Below are positions 37,360-47,911 of a stretch of DNA of 64,000 nucleotides, piece after piece. The position numbers and the translations under genes were made by a program. This DNA comes from Salinimonas profundi (GTDB lineage Bacteria; Pseudomonadota; Gammaproteobacteria; Enterobacterales; Alteromonadaceae): contig NZ_JABBXD010000004.1 of the NCBI RefSeq assembly GCF_014750655.1, positions 1 through 64,000 of the forward strand. The letters are read 5' to 3'. Numbering within the stretch: position 1 is the first letter of the stretch; each line of letters opens with the position of its first letter. The notes under the pieces were generated by a model. The model had not been told where the DNA came from and did not search any database. It was given only the letters and a program-made list of their open reading frames with translations.

Positions 37360-39076
37360 AGGGGGCGATCTCCTGCACCATCAGCTGAACCGTTTCCTGC
37401 CCGCGAAAGGCGTTTACCTCTAACTGATATACGAGCTGTACTAAGCGGGTCTGATAGTTTGGCCAGACCGATGTATCCACATTGAAGGCTATCGCATCCA
37501 CCTCTTCGCCCGAATCGAGTTTCAGAGCCAGTTTAAGGTGCTTTTCTTTAAGTAACCGCTGATTGGCAATCTCAAAGACACCATCGAAAGCCGGAGCCTC
37601 GAACCCCTGCCCGAATGGAACAGCCTGCTTTAGTAAACGCGCCACACTCAGTGACACCTCGTCAACATTGAGGGCACCATCGGTGACAATATGATGTGAG
37701 TCACCCACGCGGGCAAGATGCGTGGCAACTACCTCATCGAATGTCTGCTGAAAAACCGTCAGCGATGTCAAAGGCAAACTTAATCCGGCGGCCATGGCGT
37801 GTCCGCCGAACTTAGGAATAAGTCCGGGTTGGCGGATATTGACCTCTTCCAGGACATCACGAATATGCACACCATTTACCGAACGGGCAGACCCCTTTAT
37901 GGTATCTTCGTCCTGATGAGCAAACGCAATCGTTGGACGTTTATATTTGTCTTTAATACGCCCTGCAACAATACCAATAACGCCCTGATGAAAATCCTTT
38001 TGATAAACCACCAGTCCCGCTGGCAGGCTGGACGCGTTCACGGACACCGCAGCAATGGCCGCTTCGGCTTCCTCCTTCATTTCTGACTCAATGGTCCGGC
38101 GCTGTTGATTCAGGCGATCCAGCTCGGTCGCCATATAGCGCGCCTGCATGGCATCCTCGCAAAGCAGGCATTCTATGCCCAGCGCCATATCATCTAACCG
38201 GCCTGCCGCATTAAGCCGTGGGCCAACCACGAATCCAAGATCAGACGCACCGATATTCCCCGGCTGTCTGCCAGCGACTTCCAGCAGTGCGCGAATACCG
38301 GGGCGGCAACGCCCTGCTCTGATCCGCTGTAAGCCTTGGTGCACCAGAATACGGTTATTTTTATCCAGAACCACCACATCGGCAACGGTGCCTACAGCCA
38401 CGATATCCAACAGTTCAGCCAGATTCGGTGGCGTAATACCTTGTTGTTCAAACCACTTTTGCTGCTGTAAGCGGGCCCGGACCGCCAGCATCAGATAAAA
38501 AGCAACTCCCACTCCCGCCAGATGTTTGGACATGAAGCCACAGTCAGGCTGATTAGGGTTAACAATCGCATCAGCCTGCGGCAACTCTGCCCCGGGTAAG
38601 TGATGATCCGTGACAACCACGGTGGCACCGCGCGCCTTTGCCCGGTTAACGCCATCCAGACACGCGATACCATTGTCGACGGTGAGGATAACCTGAGCCC
38701 CGTCGTCACAGGCAACATCTACGATTTCAGGACTTAACCCATAACCAAAATCAAAGCGATTAGGGACAAGATAAGCAATATTCTGCAGTCCCATCTGGCG
38801 TAGCCCCAGCATACAAACGGCGGTACTGGTGGCACCATCTGCATCAAAATCGCCGACGATGACCACACGCTGTTGTTCGGCGATCGCCGTATGAAGGATA
38901 GCCGCGGCCTGTCCGATGCCTTTGAGACTTTCATAATGACAAAGTGCGTTAACCCGGGTATCCAGCTCATCCACTGAGGCGACATTGCGGCCACGGTAAA
39001 CCCTGTCCAGTACAGGATGCAACGCGTCGCCCAGCGACTCAGCCTGTAGTTCTCGTCGGATAATTGCCAGTCCCAT
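37349..39076 (-). CDS. recJ: Single-stranded-DNA-specific exonuclease RecJ
   Basis: 5'-3' ssDNA exonuclease for RecF-pathway recombination and mismatch repair. The DHH motifs are visible in the N-terminal half: VIVGDFDADGATSTA (motif I), VILTVDNGI (motif II), VVVTDHHLPG (motif III, DHH) and NPNQPDCG (motif IV); the DHHA1 part has GGHAMAAGLSL. The 575-residue length is normal. Confidence 0.98.
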   Translation of the reverse strand: MGLAIIRRELQAESLGDALHPVLDRVYRGRNVASVDELDTRVNALCHYESLKGIGQAAAILHTAIAEQQRVVIVGDFDADGATSTAVCMLGLRQMGLQNIAYLVPNRFDFGYGLSPEIVDVACDDGAQVILTVDNGIACLDGVNRAKARGATVVVTDHHLPGAELPQADAIVNPNQPDCGFMSKHLAGVGVAFYLMLAVRARLQQQKWFEQQGITPPNLAELLDIVAVGTVADVVVLDKNNRILVHQGLQRIRAGRCRPGIRALLEVAGRQPGNIGASDLGFVVGPRLNAAGRLDDMALGIECLLCEDAMQARYMATELDRLNQQRRTIESEMKEEAEAAIAAVSVNASSLPAGLVVYQKDFHQGVIGIVAGRIKDKYKRPTIAFAHQDEDTIKGSARSVNGVHIRDVLEEVNIRQPGLIPKFGGHAMAAGLSLPLTSLTVFQQTFDEVVATHLARVGDSHHIVTDGALNVDEVSLSVARLLKQAVPFGQGFEAPAFDGVFEIANQRLLKEKHLKLALKLDSGEEVDAIAFNVDTSVWPNYQTRLVQLVYQLEVNAFRGQETVQLMVQEIAPYEN

Positions 39077-39173
39077 GAAGGTACACCTTTACGATTTTGC
39101 TTAAATTAGAAAAGAAGTATAGCGACACTATTTTAACGACAAATGGTGTGCGGGACTACTGTCCGGGGAGGAA

Positions 39174-39198
39174 CAGCGCCGATTTGATAGCGGCGCTG
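39174..39198 (-). terminator. Hairpin after dsbC
   Basis: CAGCGCCG and CGGCGCTG arms (8 bp, perfect) around a 9-base loop, 21 bases past the dsbC stop. No real U-run follows on the minus strand (TTCC), so termination may be partial and recJ may be co-transcribed. Confidence 0.45.
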
Positions 39199-39218
39199 CT
39201 TGACATTGTGGCTGGCCG

Positions 39219-39923
39219 TTATTCGGCATCCAGAGCTTGCGACAGCATGCCCGCTGGCTGATAACCAGGTATCAAGGTGCCGTCATCAAGAATGATATTG
39301 GGCGTACCGGTAACCCCCACTGACTGGCCAAACTGATACTGCTCTGCCACGGTGTTTTCACACTGCGTAGGCGCAATGTCTTTATCCTGTTTGGCATTGG
39401 TCAGCGCGGCTTTCGTATCATCGGCACACCACACAGACACCATCTCTTTATAGGTCGGTGAGTCTAACCCGTTACGGGGAAATGCAAGATAATTTACTGT
39501 AATCCCCAGCGCATTCAGCTGGTCAATTTCCTTATGCATCTTGCGACAGTAACCACAGGTTGTATCTGTAAATACGGTAATTTCATGCTTTTCATTTTTT
39601 GCCTCAAAACGAATAGCATCATCTTTAAACTTTTTGATACCGTCCAGGCGCATATCTGCCAGCGCAGACTCGGTAATATTTTGCATACCGTTTTGCATAT
39701 CAAAAATACGGGCCTGCATAAAATAGCGACCGTTATCACTGACATAAAACAGTCCACGGTCTGTGGTAGCCTGTTTAAGCCCGGCTACCGGCGAGTCTGC
39801 CAGCGCGGTTACATTCATGCCCAGGACATTTTCCAGCTTTTGCTTCAGGGCATCATCCTGCGCATGAACGACACCTATCGACGCCGTTGTAAGAGCCAGA
39901 ATGCTAATCAGTTTTTTAATCAC
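39219..39923 (-). CDS. dsbC: Thiol:disulfide interchange protein DsbC
   Basis: Periplasmic disulfide isomerase. It has a signal peptide (MIKKLISILALTTASIGVVH, cleaved near HAQ), an N-terminal dimerisation domain (about 22-80) and a thioredoxin domain with the redox-active CGYC in FTDTTCGYCRKMH, a second Cys pair (VWCADD and PTQCENT) and the cis-Pro loop GVTGTPNIIL. The xerD-dsbC-recJ order matches E. coli. Confidence 0.96.
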   Translation of the reverse strand: MIKKLISILALTTASIGVVHAQDDALKQKLENVLGMNVTALADSPVAGLKQATTDRGLFYVSDNGRYFMQARIFDMQNGMQNITESALADMRLDGIKKFKDDAIRFEAKNEKHEITVFTDTTCGYCRKMHKEIDQLNALGITVNYLAFPRNGLDSPTYKEMVSVWCADDTKAALTNAKQDKDIAPTQCENTVAEQYQFGQSVGVTGTPNIILDDGTLIPGYQPAGMLSQALDAE

Positions 39924-40023
39924 AATTTCTCCTTACTCGGTCACTTAATCTACAGACCGGTAATCTCACTGTTAACTTTCAATTTTTACGCATACTACCA
40001 CAGGATAACTGAACACCAAGGTG

Positions 40024-40935
40024 TTAGCCTCGGGGATGATGCGTCTGAATCAGGTTCTGCAGTCGCTCTGTTGCCACATGCGTGTAGATCTGGGTGGTGG
40101 ATAAATCGCTGTGGCCCAGCAACATCTGGACCACACGCAGATCTGCGCCATGATTAAGCAAGTGTGTGGCAAAGGCGTGACGCAACGTGTGCGGTGACAG
40201 GTGCTCTGTGATACCGGCGCGCACCGCATAGTGCTTGATGCGATGCCAGAAAGTCTGGCGCGTCATTTTTTGTCCTCGCCGGCTCAAGAATAGTATATCG
40301 CTGGTTTGTTTTACCAGAGCAGGCCTGGCATGGCGAAGATAACTGTCAATCCAGTCCATGGCATCCTCACCCAGTGGCACCAGGCGCTCTTTGTTGCCCT
40401 TACCCGTTACCCGCACCACGCCCTGAACGAGACTCACCTGCTCCATCGTCAGACCGATCAGTTCACTCACCCGCAACCCTGTTGCATACAACACTTCCAA
40501 CATGCACCGGTCGCGATGCTCAATCTCATCGTCGATGTCAGGCGCATTTAATAATGCCTCTACCTGCGATTCGCTTAGTGACGACGGCAGTCGCTGTGGT
40601 GTTTTAGGGTTACTTAGTACCGAGACCGGATTGTCCGGCCGCACATGGCTGGCGATAAGGTAATTGAAAAATGCCCGCATCGCACTCATGCACCGCTGTG
40701 TGCTGCGTGTGGAGAGCCCGCTGTCGTGACGATGCCACAGATAATCCTGAATCATTTCTGTACTCAAGCGATTTATCGCGCAAAAAGACTGCTGCTGACT
40801 AAATAAGGCCAGCTTGGTCAAATCGGTACGGTAACTTTGTTGTGTATGGTCGCTCAGGCCTTTTTCCAGCCACAGCATCTGGATAAAACTGTCAATCAAT
40901 TCCCGGTTGTCATCGGTTAACTGCGCCTGCCCCAC
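40024..40935 (-). CDS. xerD: Chromosome dimer resolution recombinase XerD
   Basis: Tyrosine recombinase acting with XerC at dif. The 303-residue protein has the N-terminal SAM-like DNA-binding domain (about 8-100) and catalytic residues in ATGLRVSEL (Arg), TGKGNKERLVP (Lys), HTLRHAFAT (His, Arg), LGHSDLSTTQIYTHV (His, Tyr). Chromosomal context (xerD-dsbC-recJ) and size mark it as the housekeeping enzyme, unrelated to the island integrase. Confidence 0.96.
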   Translation of the reverse strand: MGQAQLTDDNRELIDSFIQMLWLEKGLSDHTQQSYRTDLTKLALFSQQQSFCAINRLSTEMIQDYLWHRHDSGLSTRSTQRCMSAMRAFFNYLIASHVRPDNPVSVLSNPKTPQRLPSSLSESQVEALLNAPDIDDEIEHRDRCMLEVLYATGLRVSELIGLTMEQVSLVQGVVRVTGKGNKERLVPLGEDAMDWIDSYLRHARPALVKQTSDILFLSRRGQKMTRQTFWHRIKHYAVRAGITEHLSPHTLRHAFATHLLNHGADLRVVQMLLGHSDLSTTQIYTHVATERLQNLIQTHHPRG

Positions 40936-40938
40936 TGA

Positions 40939-41766
40939 CTAGATTCCCCGGTGATTTTTAATAATTTCGTAAGCGGCCTGAATATCCTGGGTTTTGTTCT
41001 TAGCCATTTCCAGTGCTTGCTCAGGCAGACCTTTAGCGGCCAGTTTATCCGGGTGATGCTCGCTCATCCGTTTGCGATAAGCGCGTTTCACGGCTTTATC
41101 ATCATCCTTTTCGGACACGCCCAGAATCTGGTAAGCGTCGGCAAGCGAATGCGTCTCATCGTAATGAGATTGCTGTTGCTGACCCCCGGCGCGCTGTCGG
41201 AATCGACGTTGGGCATCATAAGCGGTAATCAGATAATCCAGGTCGTGCTTTTTAAAACCAAGCGCTTTGGCCACTTTATCCAGCACGCGCTTTTCGCCCA
41301 ATGTCACATTACCATCGGCAAACGCGGCCTGAATCAGGATTTCCAGAAATACCTGAAGGATATCGCGGCGCCCGTGGCAATTGTCATAAAGGGTTTTCAG
41401 GGTGTCGGTAATGGGATAATCGGACGCTTTGCCCTCTCTGAACGCTTGCTGCGCTTCTCGCCGGGCATCGCCCTGCAATTGCATTTCGTCCATCAGCGCT
41501 GAGGCAAGTTGAATCTCGCGCGGCGTAACCTGACCATCTGATTTTGCCAGATGGCCTAATGCCGCAAACAAGCTATGAAAAAAGATAGCCTGTTGCTTCA
41601 GCCCGGACTGATCGGTAAAAAATCGCCCGAAGCCCCCCAGCTTATTGAAGTCCTGACTATATGCGCGATCAAACAGATGCCCAACAATGAGGCCGAGTAT
41701 CGCACCGGGTATTTTTAAAAACATGAAACCAAAAATCAGACCCAGTAATTTGCCCCAGAATGGCAT
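40939..41766 (-). CDS. djlA: Membrane-anchored DnaJ-like co-chaperone DjlA
   Basis: Inner-membrane co-chaperone that stimulates DnaK. I choose the ATG of MPFWGKLLG (41766), with a strong AGGAGG eight bases upstream; this puts the transmembrane segment (LLGLIFGFMFLKIPGAILGL) at the N terminus as in the family. A TerB-like helical domain (about 50-170) is followed by a C-terminal J domain with the HPD motif in SEHHPDKLAAKG. The product has 275 residues. The gene is divergent from lptD, as in E. coli. Confidence 0.95.
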   Translation of the reverse strand: MPFWGKLLGLIFGFMFLKIPGAILGLIVGHLFDRAYSQDFNKLGGFGRFFTDQSGLKQQAIFFHSLFAALGHLAKSDGQVTPREIQLASALMDEMQLQGDARREAQQAFREGKASDYPITDTLKTLYDNCHGRRDILQVFLEILIQAAFADGNVTLGEKRVLDKVAKALGFKKHDLDYLITAYDAQRRFRQRAGGQQQQSHYDETHSLADAYQILGVSEKDDDKAVKRAYRKRMSEHHPDKLAAKGLPEQALEMAKNKTQDIQAAYEIIKNHRGI

Positions 41767-42119
41767 TTTTACAACCTCCTCATCACCGACATCCGCTGAA
41801 CTCATTCGCTTATACGTGGTCAGTGGCACTATAACTCAAAAAACAAAATAGAAAATATCGACTCGACGGGCAACTAATAATGCAGGCTCACCGTAAGCTG
41901 ATTACATAATGTGCGCATTTATGCATAAAAAATGTCTTAAACGCTGATTTTTTTAGCTCATCGGTTGGTTATTGGATTAGAAGGGCTTAGAATTAGCGGT
42001 TAATTTTCGCTTAGCGGCGCAAAATGCGTCACCTCGACGCTAAGAATGATAAAAGCAGTCGGTGTCATCTGACCCCGAAGAATATAAGTTATCTATTACC
42101 ACAGGCTATCCGTCATCGC
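41767..42119. other. Divergent intergenic region djlA/lptD
   Basis: About 350 bases that hold the djlA ribosome-binding site, the lptD promoter and leader. The longest frame of lptD extends to 42024, but the signal peptide starts at 42120. Confidence 0.6.
41965..41993 (+). promoter_or_regulatory. Possible sigma-70 promoter for lptD-surA operon
   Basis: TTGGTT, a 17-base spacer and TAGAAT (41988-41993), about 125 bases before the lptD start. I found no GGAACTT sigma-E element here, unlike E. coli lptD. Confidence 0.5.
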
Positions 42120-44363
42120 ATGAAAAATACCTGCGCTTCGTTATTATTATGTGCTTTAAGCTGGCAAGCTTATGCCCAGTCTGCAAACAGCACACGCGAT
42201 GATAATGACGCCGACAACGCATTACTTTGCCCTGTTTCGCCGGTTCAGTTCTCGACTGAACAACTTATGGCCCCGGGTGAGGTGCGAGTTGAGGCTAACC
42301 GCACAGAGGTGCTATCGCAAAAAGAAGCTAATTTCAGCGGTAATGTGGATATAACCTCTGATGCCGCCACGATTCGCGCCGATGAAGCAAAAATCCGCAA
42401 TAATGGCCGTCAGCTGCATGCATCGGGCGATGTACTGTATCAGGATGCACAACTGAAGGTCAGTAGTGACGAGGTCTCGCTGGATTCTGCTGAAGAAACC
42501 CTGCAGATGCAAAACACCGAGTACTTTTTCAATGGCTCAAGCGGCAGAGGCACTGCGCAGGTCATTGATCTGTCAACGTCTGAAGGACTTACCCTTGAAG
42601 ATGTCCGGTTTACGACCTGTCCGGCTGGCGCCGAAGACTGGTCCATCCGCGCGTCAGAAATTGATATTGCGCGCGGCTCGCTATGGGGCGAAGCCAAGAA
42701 CACCCGGTTTTACGTGGGCGACGTGCCTGTCTTCTACCTGCCGTATTTTGCGTTTCCTGTGAGTAACCAACGTCAGACAGGATTGCTTTTCCCCGAAATT
42801 GGCAGCTCATCCAATACCGGTATTGATTACGAGCAACCTTTCTACTGGAACATGGCCCCTGAGTACGATATGACGCTGTCACCGCGGGTAATGTCAAAGC
42901 GTGGCGTGCAGCTGCAGACAGAGTTTCGTCATTTGAGTGAGCAAGGCTACAGCGTCGTAGATGTTGAATATCTGCCTTCTGATAAAGATACCGCCAGCGA
43001 TGATCACCGTTACTTTTATCGCATAAAACATGACGGAATTCTGGGGCAAAACTGGACCGTTGGCGTCGATGTGAATGGCATAAGTGACGACAATTATATT
43101 GTCGACCTGGGCTCTGATGATTACAACCGGGCTGATACCCATTTATTTCGCACGGTCGGGTTCAACTACTTTTCTGAAAACATGACCCTGGATTTGCACA
43201 TTCGCGACTTTGAGACGATAGGCGATCGTCCGGATAACTATCGTGCGCTGCCCGAAGCCCGGCTGAATATGACTCAGCCTATTGGCACATTGCTTGAATT
43301 CCGGCTGGATTCGGAGCTGGCCTATTTTGATAACGCTGATGAAACAAAGCCTACAGCCATGCGTTTTCATGTTGCCCCCTCGCTGGCACTGCCTTACCAG
43401 CGTCACTGGGGTGAGTTAACTGCAGAAGCTACCTTAATGAACACCACCTATCAGCAAAATAATGTTGAGGGAACAGACCTGGACGAAGATGTGAACCGCT
43501 TGCTGGGCCGTGGCAGACTCTATGGCACCTTGTATTTTGAAAGGGACGGCAGCTGGTTTGATAAAACCGATACCATGACCTTCGAGCCAAAAGTTCAGTA
43601 TCTGTATACCAGTTATGAAGATCAGAGCAACATCGGTTTGTATGATACCACTACACTTTTGACCGATGTTGAGGGGCTTTTCCGGGGCCGTGAATATACC
43701 GGCCTGGACCGTATTATTGATAACAACCAGATTACCCTTGGTGCCACCTCGCGCATTATGGATGAACAAAATCGGGAACAATTTGCGATCAGTCTGGGTC
43801 AGATATTCTATCTTGAAGATAATCGTATAATGTCTCCGGATGGTGATCGGGATCGCTCGGCACTGGCTGCAGAATTGGATTGGCGATTTGACTCTCACTG
43901 GTATTTCCATTCTGATATACAAATCACGACCCAAACCGATAAGGTGGAAAGAAGCAGCCTGGGGCTGGAATATCGTCGTGACAGTGAAAGTCTGATTCAG
44001 CTTACCCACCGTTATGTGCGTGAGCTGAGCGGTGAAACGATTGACCAGGTTGGCGTGTCAGTAAGTTGGCCAATCAGCAAAAACTGGCACTGGGTTGGAC
44101 GCTCTTACCGTGACCTTGAACGTCACCGCAGCATTGAAACCTATGTGGGTGTTGAGTATGAATCCTGTTGCTGGGCTGTGCAGGTTGTGGCGCAGCGTCA
44201 GCTAAGCAACCGATTTGGTATTGACGGGCTACAGTCAACGGATGAATATGATTCGGGCGTAGGCTTACAATTTATCTTCAAAGGGTTAGGATCTGCAAAA
44301 TCCAGCCGCCGCATGCTCGAAGATGGTATGTTTGGTTATCGGCAACCCTATAATCTGAATTAA
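42120..44363 (+). CDS. lptD: LPS-assembly outer-membrane protein LptD
   Basis: Inserts lipopolysaccharide into the outer leaflet with LptE. I start at the ATG giving the signal peptide MKNTCASLLLCALSWQAYA (747 residues). The periplasmic OstA/LptA-like domain (about 45-180) is followed by a large beta-barrel to the C terminus. Four cysteines typical of LptD are visible: one in ALLCPVSP, one in FTTCPAG, and the adjacent pair in YESCCWAV, as needed for the two inter-domain disulfides. It heads lptD-surA-pdxA-rsmA-apaG-apaH. Confidence 0.96.
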   Translation: MKNTCASLLLCALSWQAYAQSANSTRDDNDADNALLCPVSPVQFSTEQLMAPGEVRVEANRTEVLSQKEANFSGNVDITSDAATIRADEAKIRNNGRQLHASGDVLYQDAQLKVSSDEVSLDSAEETLQMQNTEYFFNGSSGRGTAQVIDLSTSEGLTLEDVRFTTCPAGAEDWSIRASEIDIARGSLWGEAKNTRFYVGDVPVFYLPYFAFPVSNQRQTGLLFPEIGSSSNTGIDYEQPFYWNMAPEYDMTLSPRVMSKRGVQLQTEFRHLSEQGYSVVDVEYLPSDKDTASDDHRYFYRIKHDGILGQNWTVGVDVNGISDDNYIVDLGSDDYNRADTHLFRTVGFNYFSENMTLDLHIRDFETIGDRPDNYRALPEARLNMTQPIGTLLEFRLDSELAYFDNADETKPTAMRFHVAPSLALPYQRHWGELTAEATLMNTTYQQNNVEGTDLDEDVNRLLGRGRLYGTLYFERDGSWFDKTDTMTFEPKVQYLYTSYEDQSNIGLYDTTTLLTDVEGLFRGREYTGLDRIIDNNQITLGATSRIMDEQNREQFAISLGQIFYLEDNRIMSPDGDRDRSALAAELDWRFDSHWYFHSDIQITTQTDKVERSSLGLEYRRDSESLIQLTHRYVRELSGETIDQVGVSVSWPISKNWHWVGRSYRDLERHRSIETYVGVEYESCCWAVQVVAQRQLSNRFGIDGLQSTDEYDSGVGLQFIFKGLGSAKSSRRMLEDGMFGYRQPYNLN

Positions 44364-44371
44364 TTTACCCT

Positions 44372-44392
44372 GCCGGCAGACGCTCTGCCGGC
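44372..44392 (+). repeat. Intercistronic hairpin lptD/surA
   Basis: A 9-bp perfect stem (GCCGGCAGA / TCTGCCGGC) with a 3-base loop just after lptD. No U-run, so it probably stabilises or partly attenuates the operon mRNA rather than ending it. Confidence 0.5.
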
Positions 44393-44418
44393 CACATTAA
44401 CGACAATAAAGAGTAATT

Positions 44419-45696
44419 ATGAAGTTCATTATCCGGGCTATGTGTTTAAGTGCCTTGCTTACTGTTACATGCTGGGCACAGCAAGTTTCACTGGACCGCG
44501 TAGCGGTAATCGTTGATCAGGGTGTCATCCTGGAAAGCGAAATTGAAAAGCTGATTGCTGAGGTTAAGCGCAGCGCGCAGTCAGAAGATCAGGAATTACC
44601 TTCTGATCGGGTACTTCGCACGCAGGCAATCGAGCGCCTCATTCTTAAAAATCTGCAGATGCAGCGTGCTGAGCGAATGGGTATCCAGGTGTCTGACCCA
44701 CAGTTGGAGCAGACCATCGCCAATATCGCGCAAAATCAGAATCTGACCGTTGATCAATTGCGACAGGCGATTGCGCAGGATGGACTGAGCTACGATGATT
44801 ATCGCGAAAATGTTCGGGAAGAACTGATTGTCGGTGAAGTCCGCCGCGCCAATGTCCGCCGTCGTATTTATATTACCCCGCAGGAAGTTAACTCGCTGGT
44901 TGAGTTGATGAACGAACAGGGCGCTGAACAGGCAGAGTACAATCTTGGTCATATTCTGATTGGTCTGCCCTCAGAGCCGGACGAGGAAGCGGTACAGGAT
45001 GCACGGGCTCGTGCTGATCGGGTGCTGCAGCTACTGCGAGACGGGTCTGACTTTGCCAAAATAGCCATCACCTCTTCTTCGGGTTCAAACGCCCTGGAAG
45101 GCGGTGACATGGGATGGCTGAATATTAACTCCATGCCGACACTTTTTGCCGAAGCGGTACAGGGTAAAAGTAAAGATGATCTGATTGGTCCGATTCGAAG
45201 CGGCGCAGGTTTTCATATACTGAAAATAAAAGATACCCGCGGTATCGAAAAAGTGACTGTGGAAGAAGTAAATTCCCGCCACATTCTTATCAAACCGTCG
45301 ATTATCCTGAGTGAAGAAAAAGCCAAAGAGCGCCTTGAAACATTCCGCGAGCAGGTTATCGCCGAAGACGCCGATTTTGCAGAGCTGGCCAAAGAGCATT
45401 CAGAAGATCCGGGGTCTGCGCTTAAAGGCGGTGATCTTGGCTGGGCTGACCCGACCATGTACGTACCTGCATTCCAAAAAGCACTGTCAAATCTTGAACC
45501 TGGTGAATACAGCCAGCCTATCCGTTCTACGCATGGATGGCATTTGATTCAATTACAGGATCGCCGCTTTGATGATGCTACAGAAAAGCGTAAAGAAGAT
45601 AAGGCGCGTCAGCTGATATACAGCCGGAAATTTAAGGAAGAATCTGAAACCTGGATGCGTGAAATGCGTGATGCCGCCTATATTGAGGTGCTGTAA
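44419..45696 (+). CDS. surA: Periplasmic chaperone/peptidyl-prolyl isomerase SurA
   Basis: Main chaperone for outer-membrane proteins, including LptD. The signal peptide (about 1-21, ending CWAQQ) precedes the N-terminal chaperone domain (about 22-165, DRVAVIVDQGVILESEIE), two parvulin domains (about 175-275 and 285-385; NLGHILIGLP and SRHILIKPS) and a C-terminal helix. At 425 residues it is standard. It lies 55 bases downstream of lptD. Confidence 0.97.
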   Translation: MKFIIRAMCLSALLTVTCWAQQVSLDRVAVIVDQGVILESEIEKLIAEVKRSAQSEDQELPSDRVLRTQAIERLILKNLQMQRAERMGIQVSDPQLEQTIANIAQNQNLTVDQLRQAIAQDGLSYDDYRENVREELIVGEVRRANVRRRIYITPQEVNSLVELMNEQGAEQAEYNLGHILIGLPSEPDEEAVQDARARADRVLQLLRDGSDFAKIAITSSSGSNALEGGDMGWLNINSMPTLFAEAVQGKSKDDLIGPIRSGAGFHILKIKDTRGIEKVTVEEVNSRHILIKPSIILSEEKAKERLETFREQVIAEDADFAELAKEHSEDPGSALKGGDLGWADPTMYVPAFQKALSNLEPGEYSQPIRSTHGWHLIQLQDRRFDDATEKRKEDKARQLIYSRKFKEESETWMREMRDAAYIEVL

Positions 45697-45702
45697 ATTA
45701 CT

Positions 45703-46692
45703 GTGTCTACGCAACCGTTAAAAATAGCAGTCACCCCCGGCGAACCCGCCGGGATCGGCCCTGACCTGATCCTGCAACTTGCACAGCAGGCGTGGGATGC
45801 GCAACTGGTGGTGTTTGCCGATGAGGCGGTGCTGTCCCAGCGCGCTGAACAACTTGGTCTATCGATTAAACTGACGCCATTTGAAAAAGACGAAACCCGG
45901 TTACAGGTACCCGGTGAATTGTTTATTCGTCAGATTGATACTGACGCTCCCGTTCAGCCGGGGACGCTGGATAGCGCCAACGGTAAATATGTGGTCGAGA
46001 CACTGCGTCAGGCATGTCAGGCCAATATGGAAGAAGGCTTTGATGCCGTTGTCACCGGACCGGTACATAAAGGCATTATCAACGAAGCCGGGGTATCCTT
46101 TTCCGGCCACACTGAGTTCTTCGCGTATCAGTCAAACACGATCGACGTGGTGATGTTACTTGCCACCGAAGGGTTGAATGTTGCACTTGCTACCACGCAC
46201 ATTCCGTTAGAATATGTCGCTAAAGCTATTACCGAAGAGCGTCTTCACCGGGTTATCCGTATTATCGATGCCGATCTTAAGCAAAAGTTTGGTATTGCCA
46301 GCCCGCATATCTATGTGTGCGGTTTAAATCCTCACGCTGGCGAGAACGGGCATATTGGCAAAGAAGAGATCCACACGATCATTCCGGCGCTGGAAAAACT
46401 GCGCGATGAAGGAATTAACCTGACGGGACCGCTTCCTGCTGATACAATCTTTCAACCCAAATATCTGGAAGATGCCGACGTGGTACTTGCGATGTACCAT
46501 GATCAGGGATTACCAGTATTAAAATTCAAAGGCTTCGGGGCTGCAGTAAATATCACATTAGGCCTGCCTTTTATCCGCACTTCGGTCGATCACGGCACAG
46601 CAACGGATTTAGCCGGCACCGGTCAGGCCGATGCCGGTAGCTTTAAAAAAGCCCTCGAAAAAGCCATAGAACTTGCGAACAGTCACCTATGA
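45703..46692 (+). CDS. pdxA: 4-hydroxythreonine-4-phosphate dehydrogenase PdxA
   Basis: NAD-dependent step of vitamin B6 synthesis, making the co-substrate of PdxJ. The 329-residue protein has the N-terminal [13 protein letters not shown], metal-binding GHTEFFA and the C-terminal [16 protein letters not shown] with [18 protein letters not shown]. The start codon is GTG, six bases after surA; it overlaps rsmA by four bases. Confidence 0.98.
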   Translation: MSTQPLKIAVTPGEPAGIGPDLILQLAQQAWDAQLVVFADEAVLSQRAEQLGLSIKLTPFEKDETRLQVPGELFIRQIDTDAPVQPGTLDSANGKYVVETLRQACQANMEEGFDAVVTGPVHKGIINEAGVSFSGHTEFFAYQSNTIDVVMLLATEGLNVALATTHIPLEYVAKAITEERLHRVIRIIDADLKQKFGIASPHIYVCGLNPHAGENGHIGKEEIHTIIPALEKLRDEGINLTGPLPADTIFQPKYLEDADVVLAMYHDQGLPVLKFKGFGAAVNITLGLPFIRTSVDHGTATDLAGTGQADAGSFKKALEKAIELANSHL

Positions 46693-47513
46693 GTAAAACC
46701 CATTTAGGCCATACCGCGAGAAAGCGGTTTGGCCAGAATTTCCTGCATGATGATTACGTTATCGAACAGATCGTCAATGCTATCAATCCACAGAATGGCG
46801 AGAATCTGGTTGAAATCGGGCCCGGCCTGGGCGCCCTTACCGATCCTGTTTGTGAGCGTGTAGATGCGCTTACAGTGGTAGAGCTTGACCGCGACCTGGC
46901 TAAGCGTCTGCGCCATCACCCGTTTCATGGGGAAAAGCTGAATATCATCGAGCAGGATGCATTAACACTGGACTTCAGCACAGTATTGGCTGCCAGAGAA
47001 GATACGCAGAAGCGTTTGCGCGTGTTTGGTAACCTTCCCTACAATATTTCCACGCCGTTAATGTTTCATCTTTTCTACTTCACCGACAGCATCAGTGACA
47101 TGCATTTCATGTTGCAAAAGGAAGTGGTAAATCGTCTGGCAGCCGGCCCGGGGTCGAAAAACTATGGCCGCTTATCGGTGATGGCACAATATTATTGTCA
47201 GGTCATGCCCGTGCTGACCGTGCCGCCTGAAGCATTTAAACCGCCACCCAAGGTCGATTCAGCGGTCGTTCGTCTGGTTCCTCATCGCGCACCACCGGTA
47301 GATGTCACCTCGGTCAATACGCTGGAGAGGGTATGTGCACAGGCCTTTAACCAGCGTCGCAAAACCATTCGCAACAGTCTGAAAGATTGTATTAGTGAGC
47401 AAGCGCTGTCTGAGCTGGGACTGAATCCCGGTACACGAGCAGAGACCTTGTCTTTGCAGGATTTTGCCAGCATTGCCAACTATATTTCTGCCCAAGAGGT
47501 ACCGCAGGAGTGA
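46689..47513 (+). CDS. rsmA: 16S rRNA dimethyladenosine transferase RsmA (KsgA)
   Basis: Dimethylates A1518 and A1519 in 16S rRNA, a late ribosome-assembly checkpoint. Key motifs are [10 protein letters not shown], the SAM loop [11 protein letters not shown], the catalytic [10 protein letters not shown] and [10 protein letters not shown]. The length is 274 residues. Start and stop overlap the neighbours (ATGA with pdxA, GTGA with apaG). Confidence 0.98.
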   Translation: MSKTHLGHTARKRFGQNFLHDDYVIEQIVNAINPQNGENLVEIGPGLGALTDPVCERVDALTVVELDRDLAKRLRHHPFHGEKLNIIEQDALTLDFSTVLAAREDTQKRLRVFGNLPYNISTPLMFHLFYFTDSISDMHFMLQKEVVNRLAAGPGSKNYGRLSVMAQYYCQVMPVLTVPPEAFKPPPKVDSAVVRLVPHRAPPVDVTSVNTLERVCAQAFNQRRKTIRNSLKDCISEQALSELGLNPGTRAETLSLQDFASIANYISAQEVPQE

Positions 47514-47884
47514 ACGAATCGTTAATTAAAGTCGATGTCAGTACCAGGCATCTACCGGATCATCCCGCCAATACTGATGAAAAGTATGCCTTTGCCTATC
47601 AGATTGTCATTACTAACGAATCCGATATACCTGTGCAGTTAATCAGCCGCTACTGGCTGATTACAGATGGTTCGGGCAAAAAGTCTGAAGTGCAGGGGGA
47701 TGGCGTCATTGGCAAACAGCCGAAAATTGCGCCGGGCGGAAATTTCGAGTATACCAGCGGCGCTGTCATTGACACCCCGGTGGGTACCATGGAAGGCTAT
47801 TATCAGATGCAAACGGAAGATGGCGATATGTTTAAAGTGCCGATTGACGTCTTCACTCTCGCCGTTCCGAATATCATCAATTAA
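47510..47884 (+). CDS. apaG: ApaG (CorD) family protein
   Basis: A 124-residue all-beta (fibronectin-III-like) protein of the ApaG family, genetically linked to Co2+ resistance and Mg2+ efflux but without a firm biochemical role. Signature stretches are [30 protein letters not shown] and GTMEGYYQM. The start is GTG, overlapping the rsmA stop. Confidence 0.95.
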   Translation: MNESLIKVDVSTRHLPDHPANTDEKYAFAYQIVITNESDIPVQLISRYWLITDGSGKKSEVQGDGVIGKQPKIAPGGNFEYTSGAVIDTPVGTMEGYYQMQTEDGDMFKVPIDVFTLAVPNIIN

Positions 47885-47911
47885 TTCTTCTGCAATTAAG
47901 TAAGGCATTTC